Shown one piece after another: positions 6,489 to 11,947 of a stretch of DNA of 11,947 nt. The DNA is from CAYFSC01 sp964345695. GTDB taxonomy: Bacteria > Bacteroidota > Rhodothermia > Rhodothermales > Salinibacteraceae. The notes beneath the pieces are model-generated. The model did not search any database, had not been told where the DNA came from, and was given only the letters and a program-made list of their open reading frames with translations. Numbering within the stretch: position 1 is the stretch's first letter; each line of letters opens with the position of its first letter. The DNA lies in contig CAYFSC010000091.1 of NCBI GenBank assembly GCA_964345695.1, forward strand, positions 1-11,947, written 5' to 3'. The position numbers were made by a program, and so were the translations under genes.

Positions 6489-6511
6489 GTGCAGACCATA
6501 TGTACTTGCAC
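6489..6511. promoter_or_regulatory. Candidate operator dyad over the lexA transcription start
   Basis: GTGCA (6489-6493) and TGCAC (6507-6511) are inverted copies separated by 13 bases, with CATATG (6497-6502) almost at the centre. The dyad sits directly after the candidate -10 box, where a repressor would block initiation. LexA normally represses its own gene, so this is a reasonable SOS-box candidate. It matches neither the E. coli nor the Bacillus LexA box. Confidence 0.35.
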
Positions 6512-6552
6512 TCTGTTCTCTCCGTCGGTTGCGCGAACGGTCCTCGTCTGTT

Positions 6553-7191
6553 ATGGGACGCAAAAAGCTTACGGCCAAGCAGCACGAGTTCCTGCAATTT
6601 CTCATCGATCACACGCGGGAGACCGGGGTTTGGCCAACCTACCGCGAGACAATTGAACACTTCGGGTACAACTCGCCCAACAGTGTCACCCAGAACCTGA
6701 AGGCGCTTCACCGAAAAGGGCACCTGACGAAGGACGAGAAGGGCTATCACCTCGCCGAGCAGCACCAGCAGGAGGAAGAATCCGGCATCCCAGTCAAGGG
6801 CATCATCTCGGCTGGCTCGTTGCAGGAAGCTGTGGAGGCCGACCTCGGCACCATCACACTCGACACGCTCTTCCCGAATCTCGACAGCATCTTCGCCATT
6901 CGCGTCTCCGGGCAGTCGATGCAGGGCGCCGACATTCACGACGGCGACTACGTGCTTCTCATCGACGACGACATTCCGGAAGGCGGCATCGGGGCGGTGC
7001 TCTACGACGGCGAAACCTCGCTGAAACGCGTCTATCACGACGAAGATGGCCTGCGCTTAGAGCCGTGCAACCCGGAGTTCGACGACATCCACATCCAGCC
7101 GGACGTTTTTGAGGAGGTCACGATTCTGGGCCGCTACATCGGCCACGTGAACGACCGGGGCATCTTCAAGAACCGGCGACGGGCAGCCTGA
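6553..7191 (+). CDS. lexA: LexA repressor (SOS regulator, S24 autopeptidase)
   Basis: LexA represses SOS genes until RecA filaments on single-stranded DNA trigger its self-cleavage. The 212-residue product has the N-terminal winged helix (about 1-68) with the recognition region TYRETIEHFGYNSPNSVTQN (29-48) and NLKALHRKGHL. It has the cleavage bond A87-G88 in IISAGS, the nucleophile S122 in SGQSMQG and the general base K158 in ETSLKRV. The Ser-Lys spacing of 36 fits the family. The ATG at 6553 gives MGRKKLTAKQHEFL, a normal LexA start; the frame extends to 6529 but the extra residues are not family-like. A candidate promoter and dyad lie upstream. The gene converges with the cry-DASH gene, whose stop is 45 bases away, and follows recO, so repair functions are grouped here. 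Confidence 0.97.
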   Translation: MGRKKLTAKQHEFLQFLIDHTRETGVWPTYRETIEHFGYNSPNSVTQNLKALHRKGHLTKDEKGYHLAEQHQQEEESGIPVKGIISAGSLQEAVEADLGTITLDTLFPNLDSIFAIRVSGQSMQGADIHDGDYVLLIDDDIPEGGIGAVLYDGETSLKRVYHDEDGLRLEPCNPEFDDIHIQPDVFEEVTILGRYIGHVNDRGIFKNRRRAA

Positions 7192-7236
7192 GGTGTCCGA
7201 GGAGCCGCGTTTGTGAACGCAAGCCCCCTCCGATTC

Positions 7237-8685
7237 CTACCCCCGCTCCTGACGGATGCGCGCGTACGTTTTATCGAGATCGACGACCGGCATCGGATAG
7301 TCGGCGCCGAGGATGCAGCCGGCCGTCTCTTGCTCGGAGCGGCTCATTTTGTGCGGCTCGTGAATGTAGGCGTCCTTCACATCCTCCAACTCCGGAAGCC
7401 AGTGGCGCACGTAGTCGCCATCCGCGTCGTAGCGCTGCGCCTGCTTCACAATATTGAAGTACCGCGCCCGCGGGTCGTTGCCCACGCGCGAGTTGTACGC
7501 CCAGTTGCCCCAGTTCGAGGCCACGTCGTAGTCCACGAGGCGCGATTCGAAGTACGCGGCCCCCATCCGCCAGTCCAGCTTTAGGCTCTGCGAGAGCATG
7601 CTCGCCACGTTCTGCCGCCCCCGGTTCGACATGAATCCGGTGCGGTTGAGCTCGCGCATGTTTGCATCCACGAACGGGATGCCCGTCGTACCCTTTGCCC
7701 AACGCTCGAAGGACTCGTCGTGGTACTTCCAGTCGATGTCGTTGCCAATGATTCCGCCGGGATGGAAGAGTGAGTCGCCCGCCTTCCACGTCACATAGGT
7801 GAAGAAGTCGCGCCAGATGAGCTCGAACTTCATCCAGTATGTCGACTTGTTGGAGACGCGCTGACCCTCGTAGCGCTCGACCTCTTCATGGATTGTCCGC
7901 GGAGAGATGCATCCATGCGCCAACCACGGGCTGAACTTGGACGAGTAGTTGGCGCCCAGCAGGCCGTTGCGCGTCTTCTTGTACTTCTTGAGGCGGTCTT
8001 CCTCCCAGATGTATTCGCGAACACGCGCAAGGCCCCGCGTCTCGCCCCCCTCAAACGGCAGCACGCCGCGTGCGTCGACGTCCCCGTCGCTCTCGTAGCC
8101 AAGATCGGCGAGCGACGGGATTCCCCCCGGGTCGACGTCGTCGGGCAGGGGCGCCAGGGATTCCGGGGCGGGCAGCGTGCTACGAACCGAACTGCGCTTC
8201 TCGCATCCTTTTCGGAATTGCGTGTAGACGTCCGGAACGTCGTCGGGCTCCTCGAAAGGAATATCGTCGATGTGGTACAGCGTCTTGCCCCAAAAGTAGG
8301 CCGGCTGTGCGTCGGTGTCGCGGAGCCCGTGCTCGACCTCTTCTACGACCGCACGCTCTTCGGTGCCGACTTCTTCGAACAGGCACACGTCTGTCGCACC
8401 GGTTGCTCGAACGAGACGCGGCAGCACGTCGCCCGGACGGCCTCGGCGCACGACTAGATCGGTGCCGCGCTCGCGGTACGAGGCACGCAGGTCGGCAAGG
8501 CTTTCTAGGAGAAAGCGCACTCGGATGGCGCCGGTCTTCGGCAGATCGAACATTCCCGTGCCGAAACGCCGCGGATCGAGGCAGTAGACCGGAACGACGC
8601 GGTCGTGCTGGCGGGCGGCATAATGCAGGGCCTCGTGGTCACGAACGCGCAGGTCGTTTCGATGCCAGACAAGAGCGGTAGACAT
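7237..8685 (-). CDS. Cryptochrome-DASH (photolyase/cryptochrome family)
   Basis: The 482-residue product has the photolyase antenna domain (about 1-130, starting STALVWHRNDLRVRDHEAL with the usual WxRxDLR) and the FAD-binding helical domain (about 215-480). Cry-DASH hallmarks are clear: SNRGRQNVAS (353-362), DWRMGAAYFESRLVDYDVAS (371-390), NWGNWAY (391-397), GNDPR (402-406) and FNIVKQAQRYD (410-420). DASH proteins bind FAD and often methenyltetrahydrofolate, and repair cyclobutane dimers in single-stranded DNA; some also act as blue-light sensors. The product lacks an iron-sulfur cluster motif, so it is not the FeS-BCP class. The length fits the family. A DUF2256-type gene sits 69 bases upstream on the same strand, probably in the same transcript. 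Whether it repairs DNA or signals cannot be read from the sequence. Confidence 0.95.
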   Translation of the reverse strand: MSTALVWHRNDLRVRDHEALHYAARQHDRVVPVYCLDPRRFGTGMFDLPKTGAIRVRFLLESLADLRASYRERGTDLVVRRGRPGDVLPRLVRATGATDVCLFEEVGTEERAVVEEVEHGLRDTDAQPAYFWGKTLYHIDDIPFEEPDDVPDVYTQFRKGCEKRSSVRSTLPAPESLAPLPDDVDPGGIPSLADLGYESDGDVDARGVLPFEGGETRGLARVREYIWEEDRLKKYKKTRNGLLGANYSSKFSPWLAHGCISPRTIHEEVERYEGQRVSNKSTYWMKFELIWRDFFTYVTWKAGDSLFHPGGIIGNDIDWKYHDESFERWAKGTTGIPFVDANMRELNRTGFMSNRGRQNVASMLSQSLKLDWRMGAAYFESRLVDYDVASNWGNWAYNSRVGNDPRARYFNIVKQAQRYDADGDYVRHWLPELEDVKDAYIHEPHKMSRSEQETAGCILGADYPMPVVDLDKTYARIRQERG

Positions 8686-8754
8686 GGCGGCAGCAGAAGC
8701 GTGTGGCGGATAATCAGACGAGCAGAGCGCAGCGGAGCGGCGAACCGGTGCAGG

Positions 8755-8925
8755 TCACCCGTCCGTTTCTCGGGCCCAAGGGATGTTGTCCCGATTCTTG
8801 TTGCGGCGGCAGCGCTCGGAGCAGTACTTCACGTTTTCCCAGTCGTCTTCCCACTTTTTGCGCCACGTGAACGTGCGGTTACACACCGGACATGTTTTCT
8901 CCGGCAGATTCTGTGGATTGCTCAT
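8755..8925 (-). CDS. DUF2256-type small zinc-finger protein
   Basis: A 56-residue frame starts at ATG 8925 and ends with TGA at 8755. It has the DUF2256 pattern: KTCPVCNRTFTWRKKW (10-25), then WENVKYCSERCRRNK (29-43). The four cysteines C12, C15, C35 and C39 (CxxC and CxxxC) should bind one zinc ion. The cluster of Trp, Arg and Lys between them, and the basic tail, suggest nucleic acid or protein contact. The family has no proven function. In my recollection it is often found beside cryptochrome/photolyase genes, and here it precedes cry-DASH by 69 bases on the same strand, so a light- or repair-related role is an inference from context. The gene is short and easily missed by gene finders. 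Confidence 0.88.
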   Translation of the reverse strand: MSNPQNLPEKTCPVCNRTFTWRKKWEDDWENVKYCSERCRRNKNRDNIPWARETDG

Positions 8926-9226
8926 GCCAGAAGTGAAGCCATTGACGGAGCATTCGGTGGCGGGGCATTTAAGCAGTTACTGGCAACAATGCGCAATGCG
9001 CGATGTGCCGACGCTGCGCCAGATCTTACGGCCTCGTCACCCCCAATTGTACTGTCAGAACGGACTCCACTTGAGCACCGATCCGTCGTTTCAGTGGCCT
9101 CAAATTGGCGCCAGCCGGGGCCGTCTTTGCGCATTCCTCACGGCCGCGATTGCCGTCCGCGGTGGAACAGGGAATGGGACGCATCGTTTGGCTGGATGCA
9201 CATTTTCGAGACCTGTATGCCACACT
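8926..9226. other. Gene-free stretch between the DUF2256 gene and the tRNA
   Basis: About 300 bases without a supportable gene. They should contain the minus-strand promoter for the DUF2256-cry pair and the plus-strand promoter for tRNA-Ala, but neither is clear by eye. The palindrome GCGCAATGCGC (8991-9001) lies 66 bases upstream of the DUF2256 start and might be an operator. Otherwise I see nothing in it. Confidence 0.4.
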
Positions 9227-9299
9227 GGGGCTATAGCTCAGTTGGTAGAGCGCTGCAATCGCACTGCAGAGGTCCGGGGTTCGAATCCCCGTAGCTCCA
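9227..9299 (+). tRNA. tRNA-Ala (anticodon CGC)
   Basis: A full cloverleaf folds over 73 bases. The acceptor stem GGGGCTA (9227-9233) pairs with TAGCTCC (9292-9298), and the third pair is G-T, the G3:U70 identity element of tRNA-Ala. The D stem is GCTC/GAGC. The anticodon stem CTGCA/TGCAG encloses loop ATCGCAC with anticodon CGC at 9260-9262, reading GCG. The T arm is CGGGG-TTCGAAT-CCCCG (9275-9291). Discriminator base A is at 9299. The 3' CCA is not encoded, so it must be added after transcription. A terminator follows immediately, so the tRNA is probably a single-gene unit. Confidence 0.97.
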
Positions 9300-9302
9300 C
9301 AC

Positions 9303-9344
9303 GCCCTGTCCGGTCGTCACCCGGCGACCGCGGCGGGGCTTTTT
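9303..9344 (+). terminator. Rho-independent terminator of tRNA-Ala
   Basis: GCCC (9303-9306) pairs with GGGC (9336-9339), and CGGTCG (9311-9316) pairs with CGACCG (9325-9330) around an 8-base loop, with a small internal loop between the two helices. TTTTT (9340-9344) follows directly. It starts a few bases after the tRNA end, which fits a terminator for that transcript. Confidence 0.85.
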
Positions 9345-9644
9345 GTTGGCGCTGCAACACCCGGCTCTTTGCCAACTGATCGGCCGGCCGGGGCAACCGG
9401 TCTCCTTCCCCTTGCTCTGTTTTTCCGCACGGCTGCCCCCTGCTTCCGCTTTCCACCTTCGCCGACGCGTGGACGCAGCTTTCAGGAGCCGGTCGCGCTC
9501 ACGGTTGAGATCGTACGGAGCGGCTCAATGCGACCGGGTATCATGGGCGGCTCTGGACTCACGCTTCCACAGCGAGGGCCTGGCGGACGTCACGTGCTTT
9601 TTCCTTCTCGACTGGCGATCCTCAGACCGTGAAGAGGACGCGTA
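9345..9644. other. Gene-free stretch between the tRNA terminator and the BON-LysM gene
   Basis: Some 300 bases hold no gene I can support. The palindrome CGGCCGGCCG lies near 9380-9391 and a TTGAG/CTCAA inverted repeat near 9503-9525. No clear terminator for the minus-strand trx cluster ending at 9645 is seen; the T-run near 9597-9602 is on the wrong strand for that. Confidence 0.4.
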
Positions 9645-10244
9645 TTACCGAACGCGAATGCGGTCGCCGGGCTGAAGGGTACCGGACGCGAGGTCGTTCA
9701 TCGCCTTGAGTTGCTGGACAGAGGCCTGGTATTCCCGGGCGATGGTCCAGAGCGACTCGCCCGCCTGCACGGTGTGATAGGCCTTGGACGCGGCATCCGC
9801 CGATGCGTCGTCGGGGGCGTCCGACAGCGGCGTTCCGTTCACGGTGAGCTCGTTGAGGACCTCGGCAACGCCGTCGGTGGACCGGGCCACGCGCTCCGCG
9901 AGGCGGTACTGGCGACGTGTATTGACGTCGCCCTGCATCGTAAGCCGTCCGCCCACACTTTCCAGCGTGAAGTCAAACACGCGAAGCTGACGCCGATCAA
10001 CGAGCGCCTGCGCAACCTGCGCCTCCACGGATGCATCCTTCAGGTGCTGCGAAAGCGTTCGCTCCGTCGTTCCTGGCGGCGTCATCGATGCGACAGGTGC
10101 TGAGGACGCGCGGGACGCCGTCGTATCGGTCGACGGCTCCGGGTCGGCCGGTGGCCCTGACGCATCGCTGGTGCATGCGACCCAGCCCCCTCCCAGCAGC
10201 AGAAGCCCCAGGACGGGAACGACAAGCGTGGTAAATCGACGCAT
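9645..10244 (-). CDS. Putative lipoprotein with BON and LysM domains
   Basis: The 199-residue product starts MRRFTTLVVPVLGLLLLGGG, a signal peptide of lipoprotein type, with the candidate lipid-modified Cys at 24 (WVAC; Trp at -3 is unusual for a lipobox). A Pro/Ser/Thr/Ala-rich linker (25-60) leads to a BON domain (about 62-135, with LESVGGRLTMQGDVNTR). A second Asp/Ala-rich linker leads to a C-terminal LysM domain (about 156-199, YHTVQAGESLWTIAREY and LQPGDRIRV). BON domains bind membranes or small ligands; LysM binds peptidoglycan-type sugars. The domain pair is like E. coli Kbp (YgaU), a cytoplasmic potassium-binding protein, but here it appears exported. The ATG at 10244 is chosen because it starts the signal peptide. 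It follows trxB by 45 bases, so it is likely the last gene of that operon. Confidence 0.85.
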   Translation of the reverse strand: MRRFTTLVVPVLGLLLLGGGWVACTSDASGPPADPEPSTDTTASRASSAPVASMTPPGTTERTLSQHLKDASVEAQVAQALVDRRQLRVFDFTLESVGGRLTMQGDVNTRRQYRLAERVARSTDGVAEVLNELTVNGTPLSDAPDDASADAASKAYHTVQAGESLWTIAREYQASVQQLKAMNDLASGTLQPGDRIRVR

Positions 10245-10289
10245 AAGAACAGTAGATCCAAACGGTGCGCGGCGTGCAGCGGGAGCCAC

Positions 10290-11360
10290 TTACGATCCGA
10301 CGGGCGAGGCGGCTTCAGCGGCGTGATATTCGGTTTCCGTTCGGGTCACCTCAATGATCCCGTTCTCTTGCAGCCAGCGCTCCGCATCGATGGCCGCCTT
10401 GCAGCCCGTGCCTGCAGCTGTGACAGCCTGCCGATAGACGTGATCCTGCGCGTCGCCCGAGGCAAAGACGCCCGGAATGTTGGTGTAGGTCGAGTCGGCT
10501 TGCGTTTCGATGTAGCCGTTCTCATCCGTGTCGAGCCAGCCTTCGAACGGCTCGGTGTTGGGTGTATGGCCGATGCCAAGGAAGAGGCCCGTCACGTCGT
10601 CCATGACGCGCGTCGTGCCGGTTTCGTTGTTGATGACCTCGATGCCTTCCACCTGCTGGTCGCCAACCACGTCGATGACCTCGGTATCCCAGACAAACTC
10701 GATTTTCTCGTTGTCAAACGCGCGCTGCTGCATAATTTTCGACGCCCGCAACTCGTCGCGCCGGTGGATGATGTACACCTTTTCGGCGAACTTCGTGAGG
10801 AAGGTGGCTTCCTCCATGGCGCTGTCACCGCCGCCAACGACCGCCACCGTCTCGCCGCGGAAGAACGAGCCGTCGCACGTAGCACAGGCACTGACGCCGC
10901 GACCAATGAGACGCTGCTCGTTTTCCAAACCCAGGTACTTGGCCGAAGCCCCCGTGGCGACAATCACCGTCTGCGCATACAGCGGTGTCTCCTCATCGAT
11001 GAGCAGGCGGTAGGGGCGCTCGCGGAAGTCCACATCGGTCACGGTTCCGTAGCGCGTGTCTGCACCGAAGCGTTCGGCCTGGTCCTGGAACCGGTCCATC
11101 ATCTCGGGACCGAGAATGCCCTCTGGAAACCCAGGATAGTTCTCCACGTCCGTCGTGGTCGTCAGCTGCCCGCCGGGCTCCGGTCCCATGTAGACGACCG
11201 GGTTCAAGTCAGCACGTGCGGTGTAGAGAGCAGCCGTCCATCCTGCCGGTCCCGTCCCGATGATGACTACCTCACGGTTTTCGGCGTCGGAGAAGTCCAC
11301 GCCGTTGAAGGACGAGAGATCGGGGTGCTGCCCGTTCGCGGGGGTTCCGTTTGCTGTCAT
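10290..11360 (-). CDS. trxB: Thioredoxin-disulfide reductase
   Basis: TrxB passes electrons from NADPH through FAD and a redox disulfide to thioredoxin in the cytoplasm. The 356-residue product has the FAD-binding GTGPAG (35-40), GGQL (63-66), the active-site pair C159-ATC-C162 seen as SACATCDG, the NADPH-binding GGGDSA (176-181), the HRRDELRASK segment that contacts the NADPH phosphate, and the second FAD motif with ASGDAQD near the C-terminus. It is about 40 residues longer than typical TrxB. The excess is an N-terminal tail of about 28 residues, Asn/Pro/Asp-rich, and about 15-20 extra residues at the C-terminus. The ATG at 11360 is preferred; a TTG at 11399 would add 13 residues. It lies 87 bases after trxA on the same strand. 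Confidence 0.96.
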   Translation of the reverse strand: MTANGTPANGQHPDLSSFNGVDFSDAENREVVIIGTGPAGWTAALYTARADLNPVVYMGPEPGGQLTTTTDVENYPGFPEGILGPEMMDRFQDQAERFGADTRYGTVTDVDFRERPYRLLIDEETPLYAQTVIVATGASAKYLGLENEQRLIGRGVSACATCDGSFFRGETVAVVGGGDSAMEEATFLTKFAEKVYIIHRRDELRASKIMQQRAFDNEKIEFVWDTEVIDVVGDQQVEGIEVINNETGTTRVMDDVTGLFLGIGHTPNTEPFEGWLDTDENGYIETQADSTYTNIPGVFASGDAQDHVYRQAVTAAGTGCKAAIDAERWLQENGIIEVTRTETEYHAAEAASPVGS

Positions 11361-11447
11361 GTTGAAATGATACGTTCCGAGGTTCCAGACGAGTATCAAG
11401 GGTGAAGACCGGACGACGAGGCCCGCCCCTCACGGCATCCATTATGC

Positions 11448-11792
11448 CTATGCGGGCTGGCCTGCAAGTTCAACCAGCTTCTTCTTCAGCGGCCCCTTGC
11501 CCATCGCGCCAATGAGTTGTTCTTCGACCTCCCCGTCGTCGAAGAAAAGAAGCGTGGGAATCGACCGCACGCCGTACTGCTGGGCCGTCTGTGGATTGTT
11601 GTCGACATCGACCTTGCCGATCTTTGCGCGCCCCTCAAATTCATCGGCCAAGTCCTCAACGATCGGGGCAATCTGGCGGCAAGGCCCGCACCAGGTTGCC
11701 CAGAAGTCGACAAGAACGGGAACGTCGGATTCCAGAACCTCCTCCTGGAAGTTGTCGTCGGTCAGCGTCACTACGTTGGCGCTATCGGCCAT
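11448..11792 (-). CDS. trxA: Thioredoxin
   Basis: Thioredoxin is the general cytoplasmic dithiol reductant, recharged by TrxB. The 114-residue product has the classic fold and length: active site WCGPC (34-38), the charged core Asp in VDFWATW (D29), the cis-proline P79 in SIPT, and the final helix KKKLVELAG. The ATG at 11792 gives MADSANVVTLTDDNF, a normal start; a TTG at 11828 would add twelve unlikely residues. It is the first gene of a minus-strand cluster with trxB and the BON-LysM lipoprotein, so enzyme and substrate are co-located. A weak promoter-like pair lies about 90 bases upstream. Confidence 0.97.
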   Translation of the reverse strand: MADSANVVTLTDDNFQEEVLESDVPVLVDFWATWCGPCRQIAPIVEDLADEFEGRAKIGKVDVDNNPQTAQQYGVRSIPTLLFFDDGEVEEQLIGAMGKGPLKKKLVELAGQPA

Positions 11793-11879
11793 GGCATCGG
11801 TGGATTCGTGGAAAGATGTTGCGCGCAAAAGAGCTCGTATCGTACCGAAGAGCGGCGGGGACGGTTTCTCTGCCCGCCC

Positions 11880-11907
11880 CTTCTATCGCATTTGTACGAT
11901 AAAGCAA
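11880..11907 (-). promoter_or_regulatory. Weak candidate promoter and dyad upstream of trxA
   Basis: On the minus strand TTGCTT (11907-11902) and TAGAAG (11885-11880) are 16 bases apart, a poor to fair sigma-70 match, and would give a leader of about 80 bases. TATCG and CGATA arms (11884-11888 and 11897-11901, 8-base loop) form a dyad in the spacer, which could be an operator. No T-run follows, so it is not a standard terminator. Seen by eye only. Confidence 0.3.
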
Positions 11908-11947
11908 GACATGTGCCAGGTCGTTGTTCCTGTAGCGGACTGCCAAT

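Noticed and set aside
9585..9602. T-run near 9597 as terminator of the trx cluster
   Set aside because: The T-run is on the plus strand, whereas the trx cluster is transcribed from the minus strand, and no good stem precedes it.
10323..11405. 360-residue plus-strand frame
   Set aside because: Antisense shadow of trxB, which has all its catalytic motifs.

Overview
The window looks like a chromosomal housekeeping segment from a high-G+C, moderately acidic-proteome bacterium. The proteins (a TypA/BipA GTPase, LexA, RecO, a cryptochrome-DASH, thioredoxin with its reductase, and several Asp/Glu-rich proteins with sparse Shine-Dalgarno signals) would fit a Salinibacter-like halophile of the Rhodothermota. 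This placement is inference from protein character only. No mobile element, prophage, CRISPR array or integrase is visible.

Layout, left to right. A truncated, very acidic hypothetical gene runs off the left edge on the minus strand (1-133). It is followed by about 800 bases without a convincing gene, which carry a small cluster of tandem and inverted repeats. typA (943-2757, +) comes next. Two minus-strand genes follow: a carboxymuconolactone-decarboxylase/AhpD-like protein (2939-3526) and, upstream of it, a protein with two AP2-like modules and an acidic tail (3647-4219). A second gene-poor stretch (4220-4775) with several dyads precedes a small single-pass membrane protein (4776-5006, +). 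That gene converges on a membrane-anchored helix-hairpin-helix (ComEA-type) gene (5020-5520, -), which is divergent from recO (5605-6399, +). lexA (6553-7191, +) follows with its own plausible promoter. It converges on a minus-strand pair made of a 56-residue DUF2256-type zinc-finger protein (8755-8925) and cryptochrome-DASH (7237-8685). A tRNA-Ala(CGC) with a clear rho-independent terminator lies at 9227-9344. The right end is a minus-strand cluster in the order trxA (11448-11792), trxB (10290-11360) and a BON-LysM lipoprotein (9645-10244).

Functionally, the middle of the window is rich in DNA repair and damage response genes: RecO for RecFOR loading, LexA as the SOS repressor, and a photolyase-family flavoprotein. 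The right end is a thiol-redox module joined to a probable cell-envelope protein. The less ordinary items are the tandem AP2-like protein, the missing His in the CMD-family protein, the cysteine-free RecO, the small DUF2256 gene beside cry-DASH, and the BON-LysM lipoprotein behind trxB. I see no strong evidence of a wholly new multi-gene system.
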